From assembly GCA_024278775.1 (NCBI GenBank), contig JAJRSP010000063.1, positions 1 through 52,803 on the forward strand: DNA of 52,803 nt, given 5' to 3'. Under the pieces are notes generated by a model that saw only the letters and a program-made list of their open reading frames with translations, did not search any database and was not told the origin of the DNA. Origin of the DNA: Planctomycetota bacterium. Its GTDB lineage: Bacteria > Planctomycetota > Phycisphaerae > UBA1845. Positions within the stretch are counted from its first letter, which is position 1. Each line of letters starts with the position of its first letter. Position numbers and translations under genes: made by a program. This document shows, one piece after another, positions 18,454 through 26,593 of this stretch.

Positions 18454-18709
18454 GCCCAAATCGTAGCTACTGGTGATGGCACTGTCGACTCTCCTGGTGA
18501 AGGGCAGCAAGCCTCCCGCACGCCGATGATGCCATACTCCCGTGTGAGGAGGCTGGAGGTGTAGGGGCCACGAGGGTGGGTGAGGAAATCCCCCCTATCG
18601 CAGGTGTCGATCGCCTGACGTATCCTGTGATTATTGGCGATTCGGGACCGTAAAGGCTGCTTTCAGAACGTTTTGTGAGTGGTTCGCTTTCCGGTGTTGT
18701 GGGCTTGAG
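18454..18709. other. Divergent intergenic region upstream of panB
   Basis: Between the GSAM-like gene and panB, 329 nt in all, I see no gene. Part of it (18454-18510) may be coding if the aminotransferase homologue starts at its upstream TTG. The panB promoter lies at its right end and is listed separately. No riboswitch structure was recognised. Confidence 0.4.
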
Positions 18710-18738
18710 TTGTGGCATGTTCTCCTGTGACTTACAAT
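18710..18738 (+). promoter_or_regulatory. Predicted panB promoter
   Basis: TTGTGG (18710-18715), a 17-nt spacer and TACAAT (18733-18738) form a sigma70-like promoter about 45 nt before the panB start codon. Confidence 0.5.
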
Positions 18739-18782
18739 GGCCGACGTAGCTGCTGAGGTCTGCCGTTTCTTGAGGTGTGCGG

Positions 18783-19649
18783 ATGTCCAAGCCAACGAAG
18801 ATCACGATTAACACATTGCGAGCCCGTAAGCGGGAAAAGCAGAAGTTTTCCATGCTCACGTGCTATGACTATGCCACTGCGTGTTTGATGCACGAGGCGG
18901 GCGTTCCAACGATCCTGGTTGGTGATACCTATGGCGAGGTTTGCCTGGGGCATTCGACGACGCTACCGGTCAAGCTCGATCACCTGGTGACGGTGACAGA
19001 GGCGGTTCGCCGGGGTGCCCCGGATTGCTATCTTGTGGGGGACATGCCCTATTTGACGTATCAGGTTTGTCCGGAAGAGGCGATCCGAAATGCAGGTCGG
19101 TTCATGGCCGACGCCGGTTGCGATTGTGTCAAAGTCGAGGTGGATCGACGTCTGGCCAAGACGGTCGAGGCGATGGCTGGTGCCACCATTCCCGTTATGG
19201 CCCATTTGGGACTGAAGCCACAGTCGATTCAGAGCGTCGGCGGATATCGCGTGCAAGGACGTAAGGCCGATGCCGCTGTGGATATCATCGAAGATGCCGA
19301 GATCATGGAGCAAGCTGGTGCGGTGGCGTTGCTCCTGGAGGCGGTGCCGACGGAGGTCGCCCAGGCTATAGCCGAATCTACGGAGTTGCCGGTAATAGGA
19401 ATCGTTTCGGGACCGTTTTGTGATGGCCAGGTGTTGGTGATGCACGACATGTTGGGCTATAGCGCCGGGCACCCACCACGATCAGTCAAACAATACGCCC
19501 AACTTCACGATGTGATGATCAACGCGTTTTGCGATTACACAAAAGAGGTTGCCGACGGGCAGTTTCCCGGGTCGGAAAATAGTATCGCGATGGATTCCGA
19601 CGAATATGCGGCTATGAAGAAGTTGCTTGGTGATCGCGCCGAGCGTTAG
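18783..19649 (+). CDS. panB: 3-methyl-2-oxobutanoate hydroxymethyltransferase
   Basis: 288 residues from the ATG at 18783, chosen over the GTG two codons earlier because GAGG at 18772-18775 fits it. PanB transfers a hydroxymethyl group from methylenetetrahydrofolate to 2-oxoisovalerate, the first step of pantothenate (coenzyme A) synthesis, in the cytoplasm. Motifs: MLTCYDYATACLMHEAG (about 25-41), metal/substrate region ILVGDTYGEVCLGH (Asp in VGD), VGDMPYLTY, VKVEVDRRLA, PVMAHLGLKPQ and the C-terminal GQFPGSENS. Length is typical (260-290). No panC or panD is adjacent; thus the rest of the pathway must lie elsewhere. Confidence 0.96.
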   Translation: MSKPTKITINTLRARKREKQKFSMLTCYDYATACLMHEAGVPTILVGDTYGEVCLGHSTTLPVKLDHLVTVTEAVRRGAPDCYLVGDMPYLTYQVCPEEAIRNAGRFMADAGCDCVKVEVDRRLAKTVEAMAGATIPVMAHLGLKPQSIQSVGGYRVQGRKADAAVDIIEDAEIMEQAGAVALLLEAVPTEVAQAIAESTELPVIGIVSGPFCDGQVLVMHDMLGYSAGHPPRSVKQYAQLHDVMINAFCDYTKEVADGQFPGSENSIAMDSDEYAAMKKLLGDRAER

Positions 19650-19680
19650 ACTTGTGGTAGTGTGCTGGTTTTTGTCTACT

Positions 19681-19710
19681 TTGACATTGCGCTGGTGGTG
19701 GTTGTGTAAT
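19681..19710 (+). promoter_or_regulatory. Predicted promoter of the bifunctional-nuclease-domain gene
   Basis: Perfect -35 TTGACA (19681-19686), an 18-nt spacer and TGTAAT (19705-19710). Transcription would begin about 20 nt before the start codon at 19738, leaving just room for GGAGG at 19725-19729. Confidence 0.65.
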
Positions 19711-19737
19711 TAGGCGCGTATCTCGGAGGCTTCGAGC

Positions 19738-20136
19738 ATGTTAGTCCGCATGGATTTGGCGCGGATTGTGATTGTGGATTCCGAGGATGAGAAAATGTCC
19801 ATGGTGGTTCTTCGGGAATCCGAAGGCGATCGGGCGTTTCCGATTCTGATCGATAATCACGAAGCCTACGCCATTGATCGTCGAACCAAGGGATTGATTC
19901 CACCTCGACCGATGACACACGATCTGATCGACCGTATACTCGGCGGTCTGGAGTGTGACTTGGAGCAGGTGGTGATTAGCGAATTGCGTGATGCCACGTT
20001 TTATGCCAAGCTGGTCGTGCGGTCGGACGGGGATTTGATCGAAGTGGACTCGCGACCGTCGGACGCGCTGGCGATAGCCGCAGGTAGTGAAGCGCCGATT
20101 TTTGTTGACGAGTCCGTGCTGGATGAGGTCTGCTAA
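19738..20136 (+). CDS. Bifunctional nuclease (BFN/DUF151) domain protein
   Basis: 132 residues. The whole protein is one BFN domain: RIVIVDSEDEKMSMVVLRES, then RAFPILIDNHEAYAIDR, RPMTHDLIDRIL and a C-terminal core, SDGDLIEVDSRPSDALAIA, which matches the conserved DxRPSDALxLA motif. Members have been reported to have DNase/RNase activity in plants, and related bacterial proteins are often annotated only as DUF151. GGAGG lies 8 nt before the ATG. It is followed after 24 nt by the GHMP kinase gene, so the two are probably co-transcribed. Confidence 0.92.
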   Translation: MLVRMDLARIVIVDSEDEKMSMVVLRESEGDRAFPILIDNHEAYAIDRRTKGLIPPRPMTHDLIDRILGGLECDLEQVVISELRDATFYAKLVVRSDGDLIEVDSRPSDALAIAAGSEAPIFVDESVLDEVC

Positions 20137-20160
20137 CTGTTCACGAGTTGATGCCACCCG

Positions 20161-21705
20161 ATGACAGTGAAACAAAATAGAACGGTGGTCCGTCAGCATA
20201 CGGTTCCTGGTGCGCGTGTGGCGGTTCCCGATGCGAACGCCGATTGGACGAAGACGTCGGCCGTGCTGGACGTGGTAAGTTGCTTGCCCCAGGAGCCCAC
20301 CCGACATATCGCGAGGGCGCCGTTTTCGCTGGATGTGATGGGTGGCCTGGCTGACTATTCCGGCGCGTTATCGTTGCACTTGCCCCTTGGTGACTATGTG
20401 TGCGCCGCCGTGCAGAAACGTGATGATCGTCGCGTGGTCGTGCAGCGGTGTGAGGGGTTCCGTGTGAAAGATCCCAGCGCGGCGGGCGGTGCGGTGGCAT
20501 CTGATAGAACCACCGTATCTGAGCGGGCCGCGGCGTCCGATGGAGATGCGGCGTGGGGTGTTTCGCTCGATGACCTGTTGGCGATCATCAAGGCTGACGA
20601 CGTATCCCTTCTGGATGCCCAATTGCCAAAGCATGATGACCCTTCGCATGATGGTATGGTCGAACGGTGTTCTTACGGTGTGTTTGCCGAGCTGATCCGC
20701 GCCGGGCTGATCGACGAAGGCACCGCAGGACTTACCGTGGCCGTCGGGTGTTCGGCATGCGTGGGGCGCAGCAGTGTCTCGTCCATCGCCTCTGCCGTGT
20801 TGACGGCGATGAGCAGCGCGTTCGATCTGGAGTTGGAACCATCGGCGAGCGCCAAATACTGCGAAACGGTGGAGTGTCGCTGGCTCGGCGTGCCGGTGGG
20901 TGTGTCTGCGGCGGCCGGTTCGCTCATGGGTGAGTCGGCAAACATCGGGCAGTATCGGTGCGACGCCAACGCGTTGGCCGGGCGGCTTCCGCTTCCGACG
21001 GGGATCGCTATCATCGGCGTGGCGTGTGGGTCGCTCCATCCTGATTTTCTTGCGAAGTACCGTCGCGTGCGAACGGCCACGTTCATGGGGCGCTCGTTGA
21101 TTGATCGAATCATCCAGCACGAGGGTGTGGGTGACTTGCAGTGGGATGGTCATTTGTCCCGTGTATCCGTCAGCGATTATGTCGAACGGTTCCGGGACCG
21201 GATCCCCACGAGGCTCAAGGGAGCTGAGTTCCTGGAGCGTTTCGGCGAGACCGGGGATGCGCTTACGAAGATCGAGCCGGATTTTGTGTATAAAATTCGC
21301 TCGCGTACCGAGCACCACATCTACGAGCACAGTCGTTCGCGGCAGGTGGTGGAGGGGGTATCGCGTTACGCGCGCAGTGGTGATCCCGCCATTCTTCATG
21401 AAGTGGGTGAGGCGATGTACGCGTCCCATTGGAGCTACGGCCAACGGTGCGGACTGGGCAGCATCCCGACGGATCTTCTCGTCAACACCATACGCCGTTT
21501 TGGTGAGCACGCCGGCATCTACGGTGCCAGAATCAGCGGTCGCGGCTGTGGCGGTACGGTGGCCGTGTTGATGGACGACACGGAGGCGGCCGAGCAAGCC
21601 GTCCAGCAGGCGTGCCAGGCGTATCAGGAAAAATCCGGAAAGACGCCGACGATTCTTCGTGGCTCCCTGCCCGGAGCGATGGTCGCCGGCGCTCGTTCAA
21701 TCTAG
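20161..21705 (+). CDS. GHMP-superfamily sugar kinase, galactokinase/L-arabinokinase-like
   Basis: 514 residues. The N-terminal substrate motif RAPFSLDVMGGLADYSGALS (about 52-71) matches the galactokinase signature and in particular the DVMGGIADYSG form of plant L-arabinokinases. The ATP loop is degenerate but present, SACVGRSSVSSIASA (about 200-215). The C-terminal motif GIYGARISGRGCGGTVAVLM (about 455-474) is the third GHMP motif, preceded by YGQRCGLGSIPTDLLV. Probable reaction: ATP-dependent 1-phosphorylation of a sugar. The stretch about 100-150 is an extra, poorly conserved insertion. Its ATG has no strong ribosome binding site. It lies 24 nt after the BFN gene and converges on the ino1-ubiA operon, so a role in the same sugar chemistry is possible but not shown. 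Confidence 0.85.
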   Translation: MTVKQNRTVVRQHTVPGARVAVPDANADWTKTSAVLDVVSCLPQEPTRHIARAPFSLDVMGGLADYSGALSLHLPLGDYVCAAVQKRDDRRVVVQRCEGFRVKDPSAAGGAVASDRTTVSERAAASDGDAAWGVSLDDLLAIIKADDVSLLDAQLPKHDDPSHDGMVERCSYGVFAELIRAGLIDEGTAGLTVAVGCSACVGRSSVSSIASAVLTAMSSAFDLELEPSASAKYCETVECRWLGVPVGVSAAAGSLMGESANIGQYRCDANALAGRLPLPTGIAIIGVACGSLHPDFLAKYRRVRTATFMGRSLIDRIIQHEGVGDLQWDGHLSRVSVSDYVERFRDRIPTRLKGAEFLERFGETGDALTKIEPDFVYKIRSRTEHHIYEHSRSRQVVEGVSRYARSGDPAILHEVGEAMYASHWSYGQRCGLGSIPTDLLVNTIRRFGEHAGIYGARISGRGCGGTVAVLMDDTEAAEQAVQQACQAYQEKSGKTPTILRGSLPGAMVAGARSI

Positions 21706-21780
21706 GCTATTCATACCGTTCGTCCATATCGGTTTGGAGTATGGTAGTGCCCCTCGGGCTGGCCATGGGCGGCGGTTGTT

Positions 21781-22671
21781 CTATGTCACCCGAAACCGGC
21801 GTGACAGTGCGACGGACGGAATCAGCCACACCAACACCAACAGCGCCCACCACGGACCCCGCACTGTCCAGGTGAGTAGTGCGTCCAACACCACAATGCC
21901 GAGCACGAACCGCCCCACGGCGTGCTGCACGCGCTCGGGCGTACGTTCGGTGACGGCCCGCGTCCCGAGCGTGCTCAAGTAGGCCACGACAACCGCGATG
22001 ATAACCAGAAACGCCGTGCGTCCGCTGCCTGTGAAGGGCCGAATCCACAGCACGCCGACGACCGCGGCCACCACGCCCGCCGTGCCCAACATGAGTTGTT
22101 TCTTGCTGCCGCCGTGTGACTCTCGCCGCGCGAAGTAGGTGGTGCTACTCACGTAGAGCCACATGAGCAGCAGCGATACGACGATCGGTGTATGAAACAC
22201 CGGGGTGTGGATGGCACACATCCCCAACGCCAGGTTCAATGCGCGACACGCTCCCATGATCGCGGGCGCGAAGCGGGCTTTCTTGAAGGTAGCGTCGTAG
22301 AACACGATGGCCAGCATCAGACTGGCCGCAAGCAAGCCCGCCAGTCGTGAACACTGCATGGCCAGTCCTACGCCGACGAGCAACAACGCCGTGGACAGTG
22401 CCGCGCCCGCCGTGCGAGAGATTTGTCCCGAGGGGATGGGTCGTTCGGGACGCGTCGCTCGATCTTGTGCGTGGTCACAGACATCGTTGAGCGCCGCACC
22501 GCCGGCGTACAGACAGCACGACGCGGCCGAGAGCCAGCACCATCTGCTCCAGTCGTGCCAGGAAGCGCCGGCGAGCATCATGCCGGCTGTCACATCTGCG
22601 ACGGCAGTGACCGCGTTGGGCAGCCGCATGAGCTGGAGGTACGGTCGTAATCGTGACGAGTTCAGAGCCAT
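21781..22671 (-). CDS. UbiA-family prenyltransferase (EboC-like)
   Basis: 296 residues, about nine membrane helices. The first Asp-rich motif is ALNDVCDHAQDRATRPERPI (about 67-86) with SGQIS after it; the second is IVFYDATFKKA (about 127-137) followed by CRALNLALGM. These bind Mg-diphosphate of the prenyl donor and the acceptor. The start at 22671 gives a 10-nt overlap with the end of the upstream isomerase gene (stop at 22664-22662), suggesting translational coupling; the longer frame to 22749 would run deep inside that gene. UbiA enzymes prenylate aromatic acids, glycerol phosphates or phosphosugars. Its two operon partners point to a cyclitol or sugar phosphate acceptor rather than a quinone precursor. 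It resembles EboC of ebo clusters by context and motifs. Confidence 0.88.
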   Translation of the reverse strand: MALNSSRLRPYLQLMRLPNAVTAVADVTAGMMLAGASWHDWSRWCWLSAASCCLYAGGAALNDVCDHAQDRATRPERPIPSGQISRTAGAALSTALLLVGVGLAMQCSRLAGLLAASLMLAIVFYDATFKKARFAPAIMGACRALNLALGMCAIHTPVFHTPIVVSLLLMWLYVSSTTYFARRESHGGSKKQLMLGTAGVVAAVVGVLWIRPFTGSGRTAFLVIIAVVVAYLSTLGTRAVTERTPERVQHAVGRFVLGIVVLDALLTWTVRGPWWALLVLVWLIPSVALSRRFRVT

Positions 22672-23486
22672 GGCGAAAGGTGCTGCCTCGCTTCGATACC
22701 GGCGGCGTTGGGGTCGTCGAGGTAGGGATACAACTCGACGGTGATCCATCCGTTGTACGGCGTGTCGCGGATCGCGTCGAACACTTGGGCAAAGTCGATA
22801 GCGCCGTGGCCCGGAATCAGGTGTTCATGTACGCGTGAGGCGGCGATGTCTTCGATGTGATAATGCTTGGTATAGGGAGCCAGGGTGCGGATGGTGTCGG
22901 GCAGCGGTTCGGACACGCAGTAGTAATGTCCAATGTCGAAATTGTGCCCGAGCATGGGGGAGTCTATGCGCTCGACCAGTTCCAGAAACTGCGAGGACGT
23001 TTCGATCAGTAGTCCCGGCTCCGGCTCGACAAGAAGCGATACGCCTTCGTCCTCGGCGTGACGTAGCGCGATGGTCAAACCATCGACGAATCGATCCATT
23101 GCGGCGGCGCGGGAAAGCCCGTCGGGGATGGGGCCGCCTGGTTCGGTGGTGATGGAGGAGGAGCCGAGCTGTCGCGCCAAACGCAGGGAGTCGATTGTGT
23201 GTCGGATGCGCCGCTGCCGATAGTCGGCGTCCGGCTCAAGCCAGGAAGGGTGCCAGAAGTCTTCCGTCGCGCACATCATGAACGCGTTGACGTTGGATAT
23301 CTGCAGGTAGTGTTTGTCGAGTGCGTGACGGATCGTATCGACCGTTTGGCGTGTGGCTGCGTCGGGCCAGACGTGTGGTGCGTCGGCCATGATTTCTATC
23401 CCGTCGTAGCCGCACTTCGCCACACGTTCGATGGCTTCCACAAGTGACCAGCGTCGGTAGGCGTTGGAGCTGTAGGCGAGTTTCAT
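22662..23486 (-). CDS. Sugar phosphate isomerase/epimerase, TIM-barrel (EboE-like)
   Basis: 274 residues. A xylose-isomerase-like TIM barrel starts at once (MKLAYSSNAYRRWSLVEAIE, AKCGYDGIEIMAD). Metal-ligand-type acidic and His residues are seen in LLVEPEPGLLI (Glu), GHNFDIGHYYC (Asp/His), HYHIEDIAAS and HLIPGHGAIDF, then WITVELYPY (Glu). The family isomerises, epimerises or dehydrates sugars and inositols using a divalent metal. It follows ino1 by 18 nt and overlaps ubiA by 10 nt, thus the second gene of a three-gene operon. It could equally be an inosose-processing enzyme, given the ino1 neighbour. Confidence 0.9.
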   Translation of the reverse strand: MKLAYSSNAYRRWSLVEAIERVAKCGYDGIEIMADAPHVWPDAATRQTVDTIRHALDKHYLQISNVNAFMMCATEDFWHPSWLEPDADYRQRRIRHTIDSLRLARQLGSSSITTEPGGPIPDGLSRAAAMDRFVDGLTIALRHAEDEGVSLLVEPEPGLLIETSSQFLELVERIDSPMLGHNFDIGHYYCVSEPLPDTIRTLAPYTKHYHIEDIAASRVHEHLIPGHGAIDFAQVFDAIRDTPYNGWITVELYPYLDDPNAAGIEARQHLSPWL

Positions 23487-23504
23487 GCGGTGTCTCGCGG
23501 GTCG

Positions 23505-24770
23505 TCAAGGAACCACGTGTGCGAGCAGTGTCTGCCATTGGGCGAACAGGTCAAGCTCGTTGGTACCCATCGGGTCTTTGAAAAAGTATGCCAGATGCTT
23601 CATCACGCCGGACGCGCCGCGCCGCATTTCCAGATCAGCCAGTCTGGCCAGGTCAATGATCAGCGGTGCGGCCAGCACCGAATCGGCCCCCTGCCAGGTA
23701 AATTGTAGACTCATCTTCGTGCCCAAAAATCCGCCAAAGTGAATGAAATCCCAGGCGATTTTCCAATCGGCCAGCGATGGGACGTAGTCAATCGATATCT
23801 GGGTCACGGGCGCAGGTCCGGAGTCCGTCGCGGCGCGCAGCGTTCTGTGTTTGCTTTGGATTTTTGCGGCTCTTGTGGCCGGGTCACTTAGGACCGCGCC
23901 ATCGCGATTTCCGAGAATGTTTTGCCCGACCCAACTGAGTACCGGCAGGTGGCGTGCGGCCAGCATCGGGGCGAGGGCGGACTTGACCAGGGTCTCTCCG
24001 GTCTTTCCGTCTCGGCCCATATAGGGCAAACCGGCCGACGTTGCGCGGGCCTGCAGTGCGCGCACGTCGATGCCGGTCGAAGGGGTGAAGTTGACGTAGG
24101 CGCACCCGGCTTCGATGGAGGCGAGTGCATAGAGGGAACTTGTCGGCAGGGGGCACGCGCCGCGCCGTCGCAATGACCGGCTTAGTGTGGCATAGTCCGA
24201 GCGGGGAAGGGCACGCCGCGCAGGAGTCGGTTCGGATGATGCGGCGTGAATGACGACCACTCGAGTCAGCTTGTGCCGCGTGCGAAAGGCTGCCAGGTCT
24301 GACGCCAATCGACGAACCGCGGTCGCTGGCGTCGTGTCCTTGGGGACATCCGTTCGGTCGCAGAGGGCGGACACCGTGGTACTCGCGCCGAGGAGCGTGC
24401 CGGGGCGGATGTTTCGCTGCATCCGCCGAAGCGTGGGGCCGCATTTCCGAAGCAGGTCCGCGTCAAACAGCCCGCTTTGGGTGTGGAGCACGTGGACGGA
24501 CTGGGGCAGCGTCTCCGCGCGGATTTCGTGCCCGCCGAAGACGATGTCTCGTGTCTTGATGAGGCGCGCCGGAGCAAAAGCCGCTTGCGCGGTAACGAGA
24601 CCGGATAAATCCTTATGCCCGTGGGCTAACGCGGCCAGTCCCAGTGCTACGGTGGCACCGACGCCGCCGGTGGCACCGACGATCCAGAGTCCGAGTTTTT
24701 CCTTGTCGCTTGGCAACGGATCAATCGTCTCCCAACAGGTTTGTGATGATAGATGATCGCGCCGCGACAC
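23505..24770 (-). CDS. ino1: myo-inositol-1-phosphate synthase family protein
   Basis: 421 residues from a GTG at 24770 with only a weak ribosome binding site. The N-terminus has an NAD-binding Rossmann motif, LWIVGATGGVGATVALGL (about 29-46). The catalytic and tetramerisation part is recognisable from AYVNFTPSTGIDV (about 225), LPYMGRDGKTGETLVKSALA (Lys-rich active segment, about 245-265), VLSWVGQNILGNRDG and DYVPSLADWKIAWDFIHFGG (about 330-350). MIPS converts glucose-6-phosphate to myo-inositol-1-phosphate with NAD. In a bacterium it usually serves inositol lipids, mycothiol or compatible solutes. Here it heads an operon with a sugar isomerase and a UbiA prenyltransferase, which suggests an inositol-based lipid or a different cyclitol. 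Confidence 0.9.
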   Translation of the reverse strand: MSRRDHLSSQTCWETIDPLPSDKEKLGLWIVGATGGVGATVALGLAALAHGHKDLSGLVTAQAAFAPARLIKTRDIVFGGHEIRAETLPQSVHVLHTQSGLFDADLLRKCGPTLRRMQRNIRPGTLLGASTTVSALCDRTDVPKDTTPATAVRRLASDLAAFRTRHKLTRVVVIHAASSEPTPARRALPRSDYATLSRSLRRRGACPLPTSSLYALASIEAGCAYVNFTPSTGIDVRALQARATSAGLPYMGRDGKTGETLVKSALAPMLAARHLPVLSWVGQNILGNRDGAVLSDPATRAAKIQSKHRTLRAATDSGPAPVTQISIDYVPSLADWKIAWDFIHFGGFLGTKMSLQFTWQGADSVLAAPLIIDLARLADLEMRRGASGVMKHLAYFFKDPMGTNELDLFAQWQTLLAHVVP

Positions 24771-24819
24771 GCCACCGATTTGACCCTACAATGAGCCGGG
24801 TGCAAGACACTTTTGGCGG

Positions 24820-24893
24820 GTGCTCCACCCTTCGCGTTGCAGGATGCCCGTATGTCAAGCGGTGCGTTGGCGGTGACGCGAAGAATGGGGCAC
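24820..24893. repeat. Solo REP-type palindrome
   Basis: Arms GTGCTCCACCCTTCGCG (24820-24836) and CGCGAAGAATGGGGCAC (24877-24893) pair at 14 of 17 positions, the others being G-U-type on one strand. The outer sequence GTGCCCCATTCTT/AGGGTGG(G/A)G is the same as the ends of the elements at 1-193 and 52279-52438. It lies between the divergent ino1 and moaA genes and could influence both. Confidence 0.7.
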
Positions 24894-24977
24894 CCACGCA
24901 CGATTCCAGGCCGCCAGATAGGTCACGCACCTCTTGAGCCCGAGGCGGAGACTGACCAGTAAGGAATCGAGCGAGCG

Positions 24978-25967
24978 ATGCCGAAAGACAGCCACGGACG
25001 GGATATCGACTACCTGCGCATTTCAGTGACGGATCATTGCAATCTGCGTTGTGTGTATTGCATGCCGGTGACCCGGCTGACGTTCGTCCCACAAGAGGAG
25101 TTGCTCACGGCCGGCGAGATCGCCAAGGTGGTCCGGGCTGCGGCGAGTGTGGGGTTTCGGAAAATCCGCATCACCGGCGGTGAGCCGACGCTTCGCAACG
25201 ATCTGCTAGAGATTATTTCGGGTGTGGCCGGCGTGGATGGTATCGAAGACGTGTCGCTTACCACGAACGGCATTCGGCTGCCTGACATGGCCGTCCTTCT
25301 CAGGCGCGCCGGGTTGTCGCGGGTCAACATTCACGTGGACACGTTGAATCCGCAAAACCTAAAGCGGTTGATGCGTTTTGGTACGATCGACCAAATTCAA
25401 GCCGGCATCGACGCCGCGCACCAGGCCGGGTTCCAACCGATCAAAATCAACGCGGTCGTCGCGCGCGACTATAACGAGGAGGACGTCGTTGCGCTGGCCA
25501 AGCTGACGGTCGAACGCGATTGGCATGTACGTTTTGTAGAGCTGATGCCGCTTGGCGGCGGTGAGTGCGCCCGTGTCGCGCTGAGTCAGTACGTGCCCAA
25601 TCCGGAGACGTTCGCCCGAATAGAGGCTTCGTTGGGTAAGCTCAGACCCGAAGAGGGGGCGGATCCGTCCGATGAGTCGCGCAACTTCCGTCTGCCGGAC
25701 GCGCGGGGTGTGGTAGGATTCATCTCGCCGGTGAGTGATCCCTATTGCGGAAGCTGCAACCGGATGCGGCTGACGTCTGATGGCAAGCTGCATCTTTGCC
25801 TGCTCAACGATGATGAGGTGAACGTCAAGGAGTCGCTTCGAGCCGGGGCGAGCGATGATGCCATTGCGGCGGTGATGCTGAAGGCGGTCTCCATGAAACC
25901 GATTGGGCATCGGCTGGAAGAGGGCGTTTCGACCGAGCGCCGAGAGATGTTTCAGATCGGCGGGTAG
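24978..25967 (+). CDS. moaA: GTP 3',8-cyclase MoaA, molybdenum cofactor synthesis
   Basis: 329 residues. Radical SAM enzyme for the first step of molybdopterin synthesis, GTP to (8S)-3',8-cyclo-7,8-dihydroguanosine triphosphate. N-terminal 4Fe-4S motif CNLRCVYC (about 21-28), RITGGEPTLR (SAM site, about 64-73), and the C-terminal cluster motif CGSCNRMRLTSDGKLHLCL (about 257-275). It ends in FQIGG, with the conserved double-Gly tail needed for activity. AAGGA lies upstream of the ATG. No other moa genes are adjacent; downstream it meets the convergent TPR gene after 43 nt. Complete and of normal length. Confidence 0.97.
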   Translation: MPKDSHGRDIDYLRISVTDHCNLRCVYCMPVTRLTFVPQEELLTAGEIAKVVRAAASVGFRKIRITGGEPTLRNDLLEIISGVAGVDGIEDVSLTTNGIRLPDMAVLLRRAGLSRVNIHVDTLNPQNLKRLMRFGTIDQIQAGIDAAHQAGFQPIKINAVVARDYNEEDVVALAKLTVERDWHVRFVELMPLGGGECARVALSQYVPNPETFARIEASLGKLRPEEGADPSDESRNFRLPDARGVVGFISPVSDPYCGSCNRMRLTSDGKLHLCLLNDDEVNVKESLRAGASDDAIAAVMLKAVSMKPIGHRLEEGVSTERREMFQIGG

Positions 25968-26010
25968 GATGCTCTCTGCCGCTTGTGCCCACCATTATCA
26001 TCAACGCTGT

Positions 26011-26319
26011 TTAGGAGATGGTGGCGAGGAGTTCGAGCATTTCGCGGTGGGCATGGTCATCGCCAGCTTGTTTGGTGGCTGCCACGCCGTTTTCGAGAAC
26101 CGTCCGTGCGTCCTCCAGCCGATCAAGTCCGATCAGCGTGTTACCTTTGTGGTAGTAGGCGGCCGTGTAGGTGGCGTCCAGCGATAGCACCCGGTCGAAC
26201 CGGGCGAGCGCCTGGTCCACGGCTCCCTCTTTGGCCAACTCCATCGCCAGGCTGAAGTTGAGGAAGGCGTCATCGGGTTCCTTTTCGAGCATCATTTCGA
26301 TCTTGTCGCGACGTGACAT
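26011..26319 (-). CDS. Small TPR-repeat protein
   Basis: 102 residues with about two and a half tetratricopeptide units: NFSLAMELAKEGAVDQALAR, AAYYHKGNTLIGLDRLEDAR and a capping helix (HREMLELLATIS). TPR arrays mediate protein contacts; no enzyme is expected. It begins MSRRDKIEMMLEKEPDDAF, a layout seen in short soluble TPR proteins. It has no visible ribosome binding site and stands alone between convergent moaA and a divergent coiled-coil gene. Confidence 0.8.
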   Translation of the reverse strand: MSRRDKIEMMLEKEPDDAFLNFSLAMELAKEGAVDQALARFDRVLSLDATYTAAYYHKGNTLIGLDRLEDARTVLENGVAATKQAGDDHAHREMLELLATIS

Positions 26320-26475
26320 GAGCGCGGGTATCCAAGGGGGCTACAAGTTTATTCAATGCGTGCGAAAAGCCACCGGGAGGCACGCCGACGATATCGTTCG
26401 CCGTCCAAAGGGGTTAAGTTTCCTTCTCGCGTTCGACTCTACCGTCAGATGATACGTTTCGTCAACGGGCGTTGT

Positions 26476-26504
26476 TTGATTGGCCCGATGGCCGAAGATA
26501 TAAT
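26476..26504 (+). promoter_or_regulatory. Sigma70 promoter of the coiled-coil protein gene
   Basis: TTGATT (26476-26481), exactly 17 nt, TATAAT (26499-26504), then GGGCGG. This is one of the best matches to a housekeeping promoter in the window, about 90 nt before the GTG at 26594. Confidence 0.7.
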
Positions 26505-26593
26505 GGGCGGTGGATCGGAAAAAAGTGCCCGAACACCGGCGCGGGTTGAACGATGTCGCCGTGGATCGCCGCGGTCTCGGGGAGGATGTCGAA

